Assembly (NCBI RefSeq): GCF_030644385.1
Contig: NZ_CP130060.1
Coordinates: 2,046,001 to 2,110,000 of the forward strand
Direction of reading: 5' to 3'
DNA: 64,000 bases
From: Stomatobaculum sp. F0698
GTDB lineage: Bacteria > Bacillota > Clostridia > Lachnospirales > Lachnospiraceae
The position numbers and the translations under genes were made by a program. Shown piece by piece: positions 8,546 to 19,033 of the stretch; the first letter of the stretch is position 1; each line of letters begins with the position of its first letter. The notes under the pieces were generated by a model. It searched no databases. It had not been told where the DNA came from and saw nothing but the letters and a program-made list of their open reading frames with translations.

Positions 8546-10567
8546 TTACTCCTCGGTCGGTCCTTCGAGTATACCGAAATCCCGGCTTCCGTCCAGCGGT
8601 TCGGTCCAATCCGTTGTCTCTTCTCCGATAAATTTCTCCGCGCGCGGCAGGGATTCCACCTGACGAAAACGCTCCGCGGTCGATTCCACCGCTTCCGGGG
8701 TCTCCTCCGGCGTAGTCTCCGGTATTCCGCCCTTTCCCGTCGAAAGTAAGGGCTTCTCGCTCTTTTTCCATTCGCCGAGGCGCTTTTTCTTTTTGAGCGG
8801 AACCTGAACCGCCTGACGATCCAATACCTTAACTTCTCCGTTAATACCGGAACTCGGCTCACAGTTTTCCCAATAGGCGAGAACCCTGTCATCCATGGCC
8901 CAAATCGGAAGCAATCTATCGTTCCCCGTTCCGAACTCACCGCTTCGAAACGCACTGTCGTCTAAAAGATAGGTCTCGTCTCCGCGAACCATGGCAAGCT
9001 TTCCGTAGACCGAGCCCAGAGAACCCGGTCTGTATTCCATGTAGATGGTATCTGTCTCAGGATAGGGCAACATGCGCACAACACGACCCGGGAAGAGACC
9101 GCTCACCGCTTCTGCTTTGCCGGTCTTTACATTCAGCTTCCATATCTGACTTGTCGGTGCGCTGCCCTCCGTCGAAAGCATCACACTGTAATAGATCGAG
9201 GAATCAAAAACCGTCAAGGCATCGATTGCCACGCCGTGGCGCAAATACTCCTTTCCCTCGCCGGTCAAAATAGAGGGACTCACGCCTAAATTTGCGGCAT
9301 AGAAGCGCTGTTCGCCTATGGCCGTACTCTCGGATATCACATTCTCTATCACCGCATCCGAGAGCGTATAGCGACGCCCGTTGATGCTCTGCAGTTCCTC
9401 CGTAACCCGCTTTCCGAAGCGGTCTCTCAGAATATAATGCTTCTCCTCCTGCTCCACATAGAAGCCCGCACCGATGGCTGCCCCGGCGGCATCCTTCTCA
9501 AAGCGCTCAATCTTGTTTTCACGCGCATACCAGACTGCTTTTTGTTGTACCGTGTAGCCGCTCACCTTATCCGCTATGACTTGGGTATTGCTGCTGTCTC
9601 TGCGCACCCGAAGGAGACTCGGCAGAGAGGCATGCTCATCCTCCATATAGAGGTAGTAAATCCACTCCCCGTCTATGGTAAGGGAATTTGCAATGATACC
9701 GGAAGCCGCTTCGGCTCTGCCCTCTTCCTTCATCTTTTCGGAGAGCACTGTCTTTCCGGTTTCGCGGTTCAAGGCGCAGGTGATGTTCTCGAGCGCACCG
9801 TTCTTTCCGAAATGAAAGGTTTCGCGCTCCATATTGTGGTCACCAGTCAGCACATAGCCTTCCTCGTTGAAGTAATAGAGCGTATCCTCATCTTCAAACC
9901 AGCAGCTCTCCATCCATTGACCGTTTGCCGTAAGATAGCTTCTTCCCCGCGCACTCTCGTTCCAACCGGCATAGGCAAGTGCACCTCCGCTTTCCGCGGA
10001 AGCGTGTTCCGTAGTTTCCACCGCACTGCTGACTGCCGCCTTGGCGCGATGTATCGCCCCGGATTCCCGGTTCAAATATCCGAAGAGCAGCGAGACCGCG
10101 GCAAAGGTCGCGCCTATGCTGCCCAGCGTCAGGAGCCATTGCATGCGTGTCTTGAGACGGCTCTTTTTCGCCTTCTTCTTCCCGGTGCCGAGCATACCGA
10201 TGCGCTCTTCGAGAGAAATCAACACCGTTGTCGCTCGCTCGGTGAGCTCCTTATCGGTGCTGTTATCCGCAGAAAATTCAACCACCGCCGGCAGTTCCCC
10301 GCCGTACTGCTTCACACATTCCCGCAACAAAACGCGAAGCCAGGAACGGAAAATACCGGACTCCGGGATACTCTCTCGCTTATTCCAAACTTCTTCATAG
10401 AGCGCTGATAAAATTTCCCAGCACGCCTCTCCCGAAAATCCGAGAGCCGCAATATCCCGATATGTCTTCTGATAGCTGAGAAGGTACAAATCTTCGAACC
10501 CTGCGCTCTCACCGGCCCTCGTGCGCAAAATTGCACTCGAGAGCAGATTTCCCGCCTGTGTACTCAA
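8546..10567 (-). CDS. Large membrane protein with sigma-70 region-2-like N-terminus and wall-binding/propeller-like outside domain
   Basis: This is a 673-residue protein. Residues about 20-90 (FEDLYLLSYQKTYRDIAAL ... EILSALYEEVW ... FRSWLRVLLREC) have the helical pattern of sigma-factor region 2. No region-4 helix-turn-helix follows. A basic stretch (GKKKAKKSRLKTR) precedes one membrane segment at about 143-165. Outside lie one or two aromatic wall-binding-type repeats (NGQWMESCWFEDEDTLYYF) and a long beta-rich part resembling DUF5050-type propeller repeats. The tail is Glu/Pro-rich. I recognise no named family. The inferred topology is sigma-like part in the cytoplasm, sensor or binding part outside. 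It has its own terminator-bounded upstream gap and overlaps no neighbour. Confidence 0.7.
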   Translation of the reverse strand: MSTQAGNLLSSAILRTRAGESAGFEDLYLLSYQKTYRDIAALGFSGEACWEILSALYEEVWNKRESIPESGIFRSWLRVLLRECVKQYGGELPAVVEFSADNSTDKELTERATTVLISLEERIGMLGTGKKKAKKSRLKTRMQWLLTLGSIGATFAAVSLLFGYLNRESGAIHRAKAAVSSAVETTEHASAESGGALAYAGWNESARGRSYLTANGQWMESCWFEDEDTLYYFNEEGYVLTGDHNMERETFHFGKNGALENITCALNRETGKTVLSEKMKEEGRAEAASGIIANSLTIDGEWIYYLYMEDEHASLPSLLRVRRDSSNTQVIADKVSGYTVQQKAVWYARENKIERFEKDAAGAAIGAGFYVEQEEKHYILRDRFGKRVTEELQSINGRRYTLSDAVIENVISESTAIGEQRFYAANLGVSPSILTGEGKEYLRHGVAIDALTVFDSSIYYSVMLSTEGSAPTSQIWKLNVKTGKAEAVSGLFPGRVVRMLPYPETDTIYMEYRPGSLGSVYGKLAMVRGDETYLLDDSAFRSGEFGTGNDRLLPIWAMDDRVLAYWENCEPSSGINGEVKVLDRQAVQVPLKKKKRLGEWKKSEKPLLSTGKGGIPETTPEETPEAVESTAERFRQVESLPRAEKFIGEETTDWTEPLDGSRDFGILEGPTEE

Positions 10568-10651
10568 TACCGTTCCTCCTTCTTCGTCAATGTATCATTT
10601 TACCACAGAACCCGAATGACTGACAGGAAAAGGACTTCTAAGAAAAACAAA

Positions 10652-10677
10652 AACAGCTCGGATTTCTCCGAGCTGTT
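10652..10677 (-). terminator. Rho-independent terminator after the small wall-binding gene
   Basis: A perfect 10-bp stem (arms 10652-10661 and 10668-10677) with a 6-base loop is followed on the minus strand by a T-rich run. It ends the 10689-11051 transcript 11 bp after its stop. It also separates that gene from the sigma-like membrane protein gene. Confidence 0.9.
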
Positions 10678-10688
10678 CTCAGTCTCAA

Positions 10689-11051
10689 TTATCTTCTTGC
10701 ACCCGGTGCGTAGTAGTGCGCCGAACGAGTCTGCACGACACCGTTCACGACCCACTGGCCCTTCTCGTTGACATAGTAGCCGTCCGGCGTTCTCTGGTTT
10801 GCCTTCATCCAGCCGTCGTCACCGAAGCAGTAGCACTCCTCAAGACCGTCGTGGTTGCTGTCAATCCAAGCCCACTTGACCTTGCCGGTCTCGCCGCGGT
10901 ACCAGTCACCGAAATTGTCCTGCGTCGAGTACCACCATCTCTCCGGTGTAAATCTCGTATCTCTGACCCATCCGATGTATGCAAACGAGCTCGACGCCAT
11001 CATCACCGAAATCATTGCCGCAGCTGCAAACATGCTTAATGCCTTCTTCAT
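10689..11051 (-). CDS. Small secreted protein with wall-binding-type aromatic repeats
   Basis: A 120-residue exported protein. MKKALSMFAAAAMISVMMASSSFA is a clear signal peptide with a predicted cut after SFA. The mature part holds two or three aromatic/Gly repeats of the cell-wall (choline)-binding type, such as ERWWYSTQDNFGDWY and DGYYVNEKGQWVVNG. GGAGGAGG precedes the ATG. It has its own promoter and a strong terminator, so it is probably well expressed by itself. There is no catalytic domain. It may decorate the wall or serve as a partner of the membrane protein encoded just downstream, whose outside part has similar repeats; that link is inference. Confidence 0.8.
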   Translation of the reverse strand: MKKALSMFAAAAMISVMMASSSFAYIGWVRDTRFTPERWWYSTQDNFGDWYRGETGKVKWAWIDSNHDGLEECYCFGDDGWMKANQRTPDGYYVNEKGQWVVNGVVQTRSAHYYAPGARR

Positions 11052-11114
11052 TTTACTTTTCCTCCTCCTGTATATTCCGGGAGTACATGCTCCCTTTCGT
11101 TTGAAACCTTCTCT

Positions 11115-11143
11115 ATTTTAGCCTGTATATCCACCGTATTCAA
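11115..11143 (-). promoter_or_regulatory. Sigma-A promoter of the small wall-binding gene
   Basis: Read on the minus strand, TTGAAT (11143-11138) and TAAAAT (11120-11115) are 17 bp apart. The predicted start of transcription is about 55 bases before ATG 11051. An AAGAAC/GTTCTT inverted repeat lies just upstream at about 11146-11165. Confidence 0.65.
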
Positions 11144-11186
11144 GACAAGAACTACCCTTGTTCTTAACAGTTTGCTTACATAAAAC

Positions 11187-11717
11187 TTAATATTTCCGCT
11201 CTCCCTCCCACTGCAATCGATGCAGTGCCCCTTTCTTTTCCAAGGCGGCAAAATCCTGTTGGCGAAGCGCCTCATACAAGATAACGGCAACGGCATTCGA
11301 GAGATTCAAAGAGCGAATATCTCCCCACATGGGAATTCGGATGCAGGCATCTTTGTTCGGAGCAAGTATTTCCTCGGGGATACCGGCTGACTCTTTTCCG
11401 AACATGATGTAATCGTCCGGCCCGAACTTGACATCCGCATAGGTCTGCTCTGCCTTCGTGGTCGCAAACCAGAGCCTGGGCTTCTTGCCTCCCGGGGATA
11501 ATAAATCACCCCGGCGGCTTAGAAAAGCATCATAACTCTCATACTCCGTTAGAGAGAGCTTACTCCAATAATCCATACCCGCGCGTTTCAAGTACTTATC
11601 AGTCAGTTCGAATCCATACGGCTTTATGAGATGAAGGGCCGTGTCGGTAGCGACACAGGTTCTTCCGATTGCCCCCGTGTTAAACGGAATTTCAGGTTCA
11701 TGTAGGACTATATTCAT
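11187..11717 (-). CDS. trmL: tRNA (cytidine/uridine34-2'-O)-methyltransferase TrmL
   Basis: TrmL is a small SPOUT methyltransferase that methylates the wobble ribose of certain tRNA-Leu species. The 176-residue protein begins MNIVLHEPEIPFNTGAIGRTC. It contains the deep-knot signatures MFGKESAGIPEEIL and IPMWGDIRSLNLSNAVAVILYEALRQ near the C terminus. Its length matches the single-domain family. The gene lies between the pyrimidine-rich repeat and the small wall-binding gene, and no close operon partner is seen. Confidence 0.93.
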   Translation of the reverse strand: MNIVLHEPEIPFNTGAIGRTCVATDTALHLIKPYGFELTDKYLKRAGMDYWSKLSLTEYESYDAFLSRRGDLLSPGGKKPRLWFATTKAEQTYADVKFGPDDYIMFGKESAGIPEEILAPNKDACIRIPMWGDIRSLNLSNAVAVILYEALRQQDFAALEKKGALHRLQWEGERKY

Positions 11718-12151
11718 TGATTCTCCTCTCGAAGCACAAAATTCTCTCCCCGCCTCCGATATCGTAACGCAGCGTTTCTCCCGTTATCGCAGACTCCTCG
11801 TCTGTTTTCCGGACACTTCAAACAAACCTCCTTCTGCTGATGTTTGTCTGTTTCTGTCTGTCTGTTCTATGCTTCTCTGTTCTGCTTGTCTGTTCTATAC
11901 TGTCTGTTCTATGCTTCTCTGTTTCTGCCTGTCTGCTCTATGCCTCTCTGTTTCTGCCTGTCTGTTCTATGCTTCTCTGTCCTCTGCTTCTTTGTTTCTG
12001 CTTGTCTGTTACTTGCTTCTCTGTACTCTGCCTATCTGTCCTCTGCTTCTTTTTTTCTGCTTATCGGTTCTCTGCTTCTCTGTTCTCTGTTTCTGTACTT
12101 TTCTTCTTTGTTTGACCCTAATTTCCTTGCGGACATCGTCCGTGCAAAACA
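11718..12151. other. Gene-free spacer between nth and trmL
   Basis: This spacer of about 430 bp has no convincing gene. Its middle is the imperfect pyrimidine-rich tandem repeat listed separately. The remaining ends (11718-11844 and 12116-12151) show no clear promoter or terminator to me. Open frames across the repeat on the plus strand are Cys/Leu/Ser-only products of the low-complexity sequence. Confidence 0.6.
11845..12115. repeat. Imperfect 29-30-bp pyrimidine-rich tandem repeat
   Basis: About eight degenerate copies of a 29-30-bp unit run through this stretch. The core CTGTTCTATGCTTCTCTG recurs, for example near 11862, 11913 and 11966. The plus strand is almost pure C/T with G only in CTG and GT steps, and the minus strand is purine-rich. 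It lies between two minus-strand genes, so a nth read-through transcript would be A/G-rich and unstructured. Confidence 0.85.
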
Positions 12152-12799
12152 CTACACTTCCTTTACATCCACCTTCGGACAGAGATCCGTCAGATAACAA
12201 GCCTCACAATTCGTGCCTCTTGCCATACAGTAGGTCCTTCCGAGCGCCATGAGTCTGGTGTTCCAGAGTATCCAGTAGGACTCCGGCAACACTTGTTTCA
12301 ACTCGCTCTCCACTTTGGTCGGATCCGTTGAGACAACCAGGCCGAGACGTTTTGAGACACGCTTCACATGTGTATCCACAACGATCGAAGGCTTTCCGTA
12401 GATTTCACCCAAAATCAGACTTGCCGTCTTTCTTCCGACCCCGGGAAGGGTCAGTAAGGCTTCCATCTCATCCGGTACCTCTCCGCCGAAGTTAGTGAGC
12501 AAAGCCCGCGCACAGGCCTGCAAATTTCTCGCTTTGTTGTGATAAAAGCCGGTCGTATAAATTTCCCGCTCCAATTCATCGATGCTCGCGGATGCAATGG
12601 CCGCGACACTCGGGTACTTCCGGTAGAGCTCCTTCGTCACCTGATTGACGCGCGCATCCGTACATTGGGCACTCAGTATGGTAGCAAACAAAAGTTTCCA
12701 GGGCTCACGCTCCGTCAGAAACTCCATGGGTTTGTCCTCAAAATGCGCATTTAAGCGGCGCATAATTTCATGCACTCTCTCTTCTTCGCTCGAATTCAC
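12152..12799 (-). CDS. nth: Endonuclease III
   Basis: Nth is the base-excision repair glycosylase/AP lyase for oxidised pyrimidines. I choose GTG 12799, giving 215 residues beginning VNSSEEERVHEIMRRL, because AGGGAG lies seven bases upstream; the ATGs at 12823 and 12844 lack a ribosome site. The helix-hairpin-helix LPGVGRKTASLILG contains the catalytic Lys and VDTHVKRVSKRLG the catalytic Asp. The C-terminal 4Fe-4S cluster motif is CMARGTNCEACYLTDLC (C-x6-C-x2-C-x5-C). It lies just beyond the terminator of the tRNA cluster and is transcribed in the same direction. Confidence 0.94.
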   Translation of the reverse strand: MNSSEEERVHEIMRRLNAHFEDKPMEFLTEREPWKLLFATILSAQCTDARVNQVTKELYRKYPSVAAIASASIDELEREIYTTGFYHNKARNLQACARALLTNFGGEVPDEMEALLTLPGVGRKTASLILGEIYGKPSIVVDTHVKRVSKRLGLVVSTDPTKVESELKQVLPESYWILWNTRLMALGRTYCMARGTNCEACYLTDLCPKVDVKEV

Positions 12800-12842
12800 A
12801 GTCTTCTCCCTATAGTTTCCCATATCGAATCGATTTTGTATC

Positions 12843-12872
12843 AAAAAAAGCCATCGCAGCGACTGCGATGAC
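12843..12872 (-). terminator. Terminator of the rRNA/tRNA unit
   Basis: On the minus strand a 7-bp stem (CATCGCA/TGCGATG, 12852-12858 with 12864-12870) is followed by GC and seven Ts. It lies 16 bp past the last tRNA (Lys) and before nth. Confidence 0.85.
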
Positions 12873-12887
12873 TCATCTTCTCATAAC

Positions 12888-12960
12888 TGAGATACGCGGG
12901 ACTCGAACCCGCGACAACTTGATTAAAAGTCAAGTGCTCTACCACCTGAGCTAGTATCCC
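12888..12960 (-). tRNA. tRNA-Lys(UUU)
   Basis: The cloverleaf is complete, with anticodon loop CTTTTAA. The acceptor stem GGGATAC/GTATCTC has one G-T pair. The terminal CCA is not encoded. It is the last member of the tRNA cluster. Confidence 0.95.
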
Positions 12961-13011
12961 ATCTTTCTTTCTCTAAAAGACGAGCAAAGCTCTTTTTAGA
13001 TAAAAGAAAAA

Positions 13012-13084
13012 TGCCTTGGACCGGAATCGAACCAGTGACATAAGGATTTTCAGTCCTCCGCTCTACCAACTGAGCTACCAAGGC
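13012..13084 (-). tRNA. tRNA-Phe(GAA)
   Basis: The cloverleaf is complete, with acceptor GCCTTGG/CCAAGGC and anticodon loop CTGAAAA. CCA is not encoded. A hairpin made of AAAAGAGC and GCTCGTCTTTT lies between it and tRNA-Lys and may serve in processing. Confidence 0.95.
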
Positions 13085-13089
13085 ATGGA

Positions 13090-13163
13090 TTGCGGGGACA
13101 GGATTTGAACCTGCGACCTCCGGGTTATGAGCCCGACGAGCTTCCGGACTGCTCTACCCCGCG
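13090..13163 (-). tRNA. Initiator tRNA-fMet(CAU)
   Basis: The anticodon is CAT. Initiator identity is shown by the unpaired C1-A72 at the top of the acceptor (CGCGGGG against CCCCGCA) and by the three G-C pairs (GGG/CCC) of the anticodon stem. CCA is not encoded. Confidence 0.96.
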
Positions 13164-13219
13164 ACAGTATGTGATGTGTCTCCACACCAATTTGTAAGTT
13201 CACAGTCGAAACTGTGGAG

Positions 13220-13301
13220 TGGGGGAAAGTGGATTCGAACCACTGAAGGCAGTGCCAGCAGATTTACAGTCTGTCCCCTTTGGCCACTCGGGAATTCCCC
13301 C
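13220..13301 (-). tRNA. tRNA-Tyr(GUA)
   Basis: A class II tRNA with a long variable arm. The anticodon loop contains GTA and the acceptor is GGGGGAA/TTCCCCC. Length is 82 nt without CCA. Confidence 0.94.
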
Positions 13302-13323
13302 ATATTGTTTGGTCTGATACCAA

Positions 13324-13395
13324 AGCCGATGATCGGACTCGAACCGATAACCTGCTGATTACAAATCAGCTGCTCTGCCATTGAGCCACATCGGC
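13324..13395 (-). tRNA. tRNA-Thr(UGU)
   Basis: The acceptor is GCCGATG/CATCGGC and the anticodon loop TTTGTAA. Discriminator is U. CCA is not encoded. Confidence 0.94.
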
Positions 13396-13418
13396 ACGAC
13401 ATACATTGGTTTGGTAAA

Positions 13419-13491
13419 TGGGACCTACAGGGCTCGAACCTGTGACCCTCTGCTTGTAAGGCAGATGCTCTCCCAGCTGAGCTAAGATCCC
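13419..13491 (-). tRNA. tRNA-Val(UAC)
   Basis: The cloverleaf is complete, with anticodon TAC within CTTACAA. CCA is not encoded. Confidence 0.94.
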
Positions 13492-13513
13492 AAACTGTTT
13501 GTATCAAACCTAG

Positions 13514-13587
13514 CGACCCGAAACGGACTTGAACCGTCGACCTCCGCCGTGACAGGGCGGCGCTCTAACCAACTGAGCCATCGGGCC
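13514..13587 (-). tRNA. tRNA-Asp(GUC)
   Basis: The acceptor is GGCCCGA/TCGGGTC, the anticodon is GTC and the discriminator is G, as expected for Asp. It is the first tRNA after 23S rRNA, about 65 bp downstream, so it is probably co-transcribed. Confidence 0.95.
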
Positions 13588-13652
13588 ATCTTTACACCCT
13601 GAAAACCGCACACAGAATTTTTATCTATTCATCTCTTTTCCCAAACCCTTTG

Positions 13653-16542
<2,890 letters not shown>

Positions 16543-16729
16543 TCTTACATGTTCTCTAGCGTAAGAACATGCGGGTTGGTCAACTCTGCTCTCACAGAGT
16601 TACGTATTATTTACATTATAGACGCGACTCTCGTCACATCTATCGGATACGACTTTCGTCGTATCACCTCGGATGTCTAGATATTCTTAATTGAATATTC
16701 ATTCTGTATGCGATTTTCAAGGTGCAAAA

Positions 16730-16802
16730 TGGAGATGGAGAGATTCGAACTCTTGACCCCCTGCTTGCAAGGCAGGTGCTCTCCCAACTGAGCTACACCC
16801 CC
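16730..16802 (-). tRNA. tRNA-Ala(UGC) in the rRNA spacer
   Basis: The anticodon is TGC and the acceptor is GGGGGTG/CATCTCC with G-T pairs. It lies between 5S and 23S. CCA is not encoded. Confidence 0.95.
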
Positions 16803-16810
16803 ATAATAAT

Positions 16811-16925
16811 CCGGCGCCCGCCTATTCTCCCATGCCGTTACCAGCATAGTACCTTCGGCCGTCTTCCTCTTAACCGTCGTGTTCGGGATGGGAACGGGTG
16901 TTTCAAGAAGACGCATCGACACCGG
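16811..16925 (-). rRNA. 5S ribosomal RNA, located between 16S and 23S
   Basis: About 115 nt. The terminal helix CCGGTGTC/GGCGCCGG closes the molecule. The conserved loop ACCCGTTCCCATCCCGAACACG is present, given here as the short core CCCATCCCGAACACG. The gene sits about 60 bp after 16S and 9 bp before tRNA-Ala. No further 5S copy occurs after 23S in this window. Confidence 0.95.
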
Positions 16926-16981
16926 AAATCCGGTTGAACCTTTGATCAAAAACCAGACAGCACAAACAACCCTTACTTCTT

Positions 16982-18518
<1,537 letters not shown>

Positions 18519-18742
18519 AAGTTTGTTCGTTCCGGTCAAAATAACGTTGGTCTTTCTCAGTTATTTTACCCGTTATTACTTGGTTTGGTTCTTTTTTGAA
18601 ATTCTTTTGGAAGCTCACGAACACATTTGAAAAATGTCCGCAAGCCCTCTGTTTTCACAGAGATTTCAGGGTTGTTTGTACTGTCTGATCTTTGATTTTC
18701 AAGGTTCTGTAGGTTGTCGGCCTTTTCAGGCGCAACTCCCTT

Positions 18743-18771
18743 ACTTTATCACTTTGAATTTCCTCTGTCAA
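18743..18771 (-). promoter_or_regulatory. rRNA operon promoter
   Basis: On the minus strand TTGACA (18771-18766) and TAAAGT (18748-18743) are separated by exactly 17 bp, with a T/A-rich stretch just upstream. It lies about 225 bp before 16S, leaving a leader of over 200 bases. tRNA-Ser lies immediately upstream, so read-through from its promoter may add transcription. Confidence 0.8.
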
Positions 18772-18807
18772 CACTTTTTTAAAAGCATTTTCATTCGGAA
18801 ATTCGAG

Positions 18808-18897
18808 CGGAGAAAGAGGGATTTGAACCCTCGCGCCGGTATTACCCGACCTACCCCCTTAGCAGGGGGGCCTCTTCGGCCTCTTGAGTATTTCTCC
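18808..18897 (-). tRNA. tRNA-Ser(GCU)
   Basis: A class II tRNA of 90 nt. The acceptor is GGAGAAA/TTTCTCC, the anticodon is GCT, the discriminator is G and the variable arm is long. It lies upstream of the 16S promoter on the same strand. Confidence 0.94.
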
Positions 18898-18916
18898 AGA
18901 AACGAATTGCTACGCC

Positions 18917-18946
18917 ATTATAACGGATGTTTTTACCATCTGTCAA
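18917..18946 (-). promoter_or_regulatory. Promoter of tRNA-Ser
   Basis: On the minus strand TTGACA (18946-18941) and TATAAT (18922-18917), both perfect hexamers, are 18 bp apart. They lie about 20 bp before the tRNA-Ser 5' end. Confidence 0.85.
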
Positions 18947-18951
18947 CGGAT

Positions 18952-18984
18952 AAAAGCCATTTTTTCGAATCTTTTTCAGGCTTT
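18952..18984 (-). terminator. Possible gyrA terminator
   Basis: On the minus strand AAAGCC (18984-18979) and GGCTTT (18958-18953) can pair across an A/T-rich loop and end in TTTT, about 50 bp past gyrA. The stem is short and the loop long, so this is tentative. Confidence 0.4.
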
Positions 18985-19033
18985 ATTTCCCGGGCGCAGC
19001 AATTTGTTTTGTTCTTCAATATCTTGTTGTTTC

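Noticed and set aside
11641..12252. 203-codon plus-strand frame made of Cys/Leu/Ser/Phe
   Set aside because: It is a product of the pyrimidine-rich repeat; no ribosome site and no hydrophobic-segment pattern of a real membrane protein.
13154..13507. Protein-like frame over the tRNA cluster
   Set aside because: It is made of tRNA-Val, Thr and Tyr sequence.
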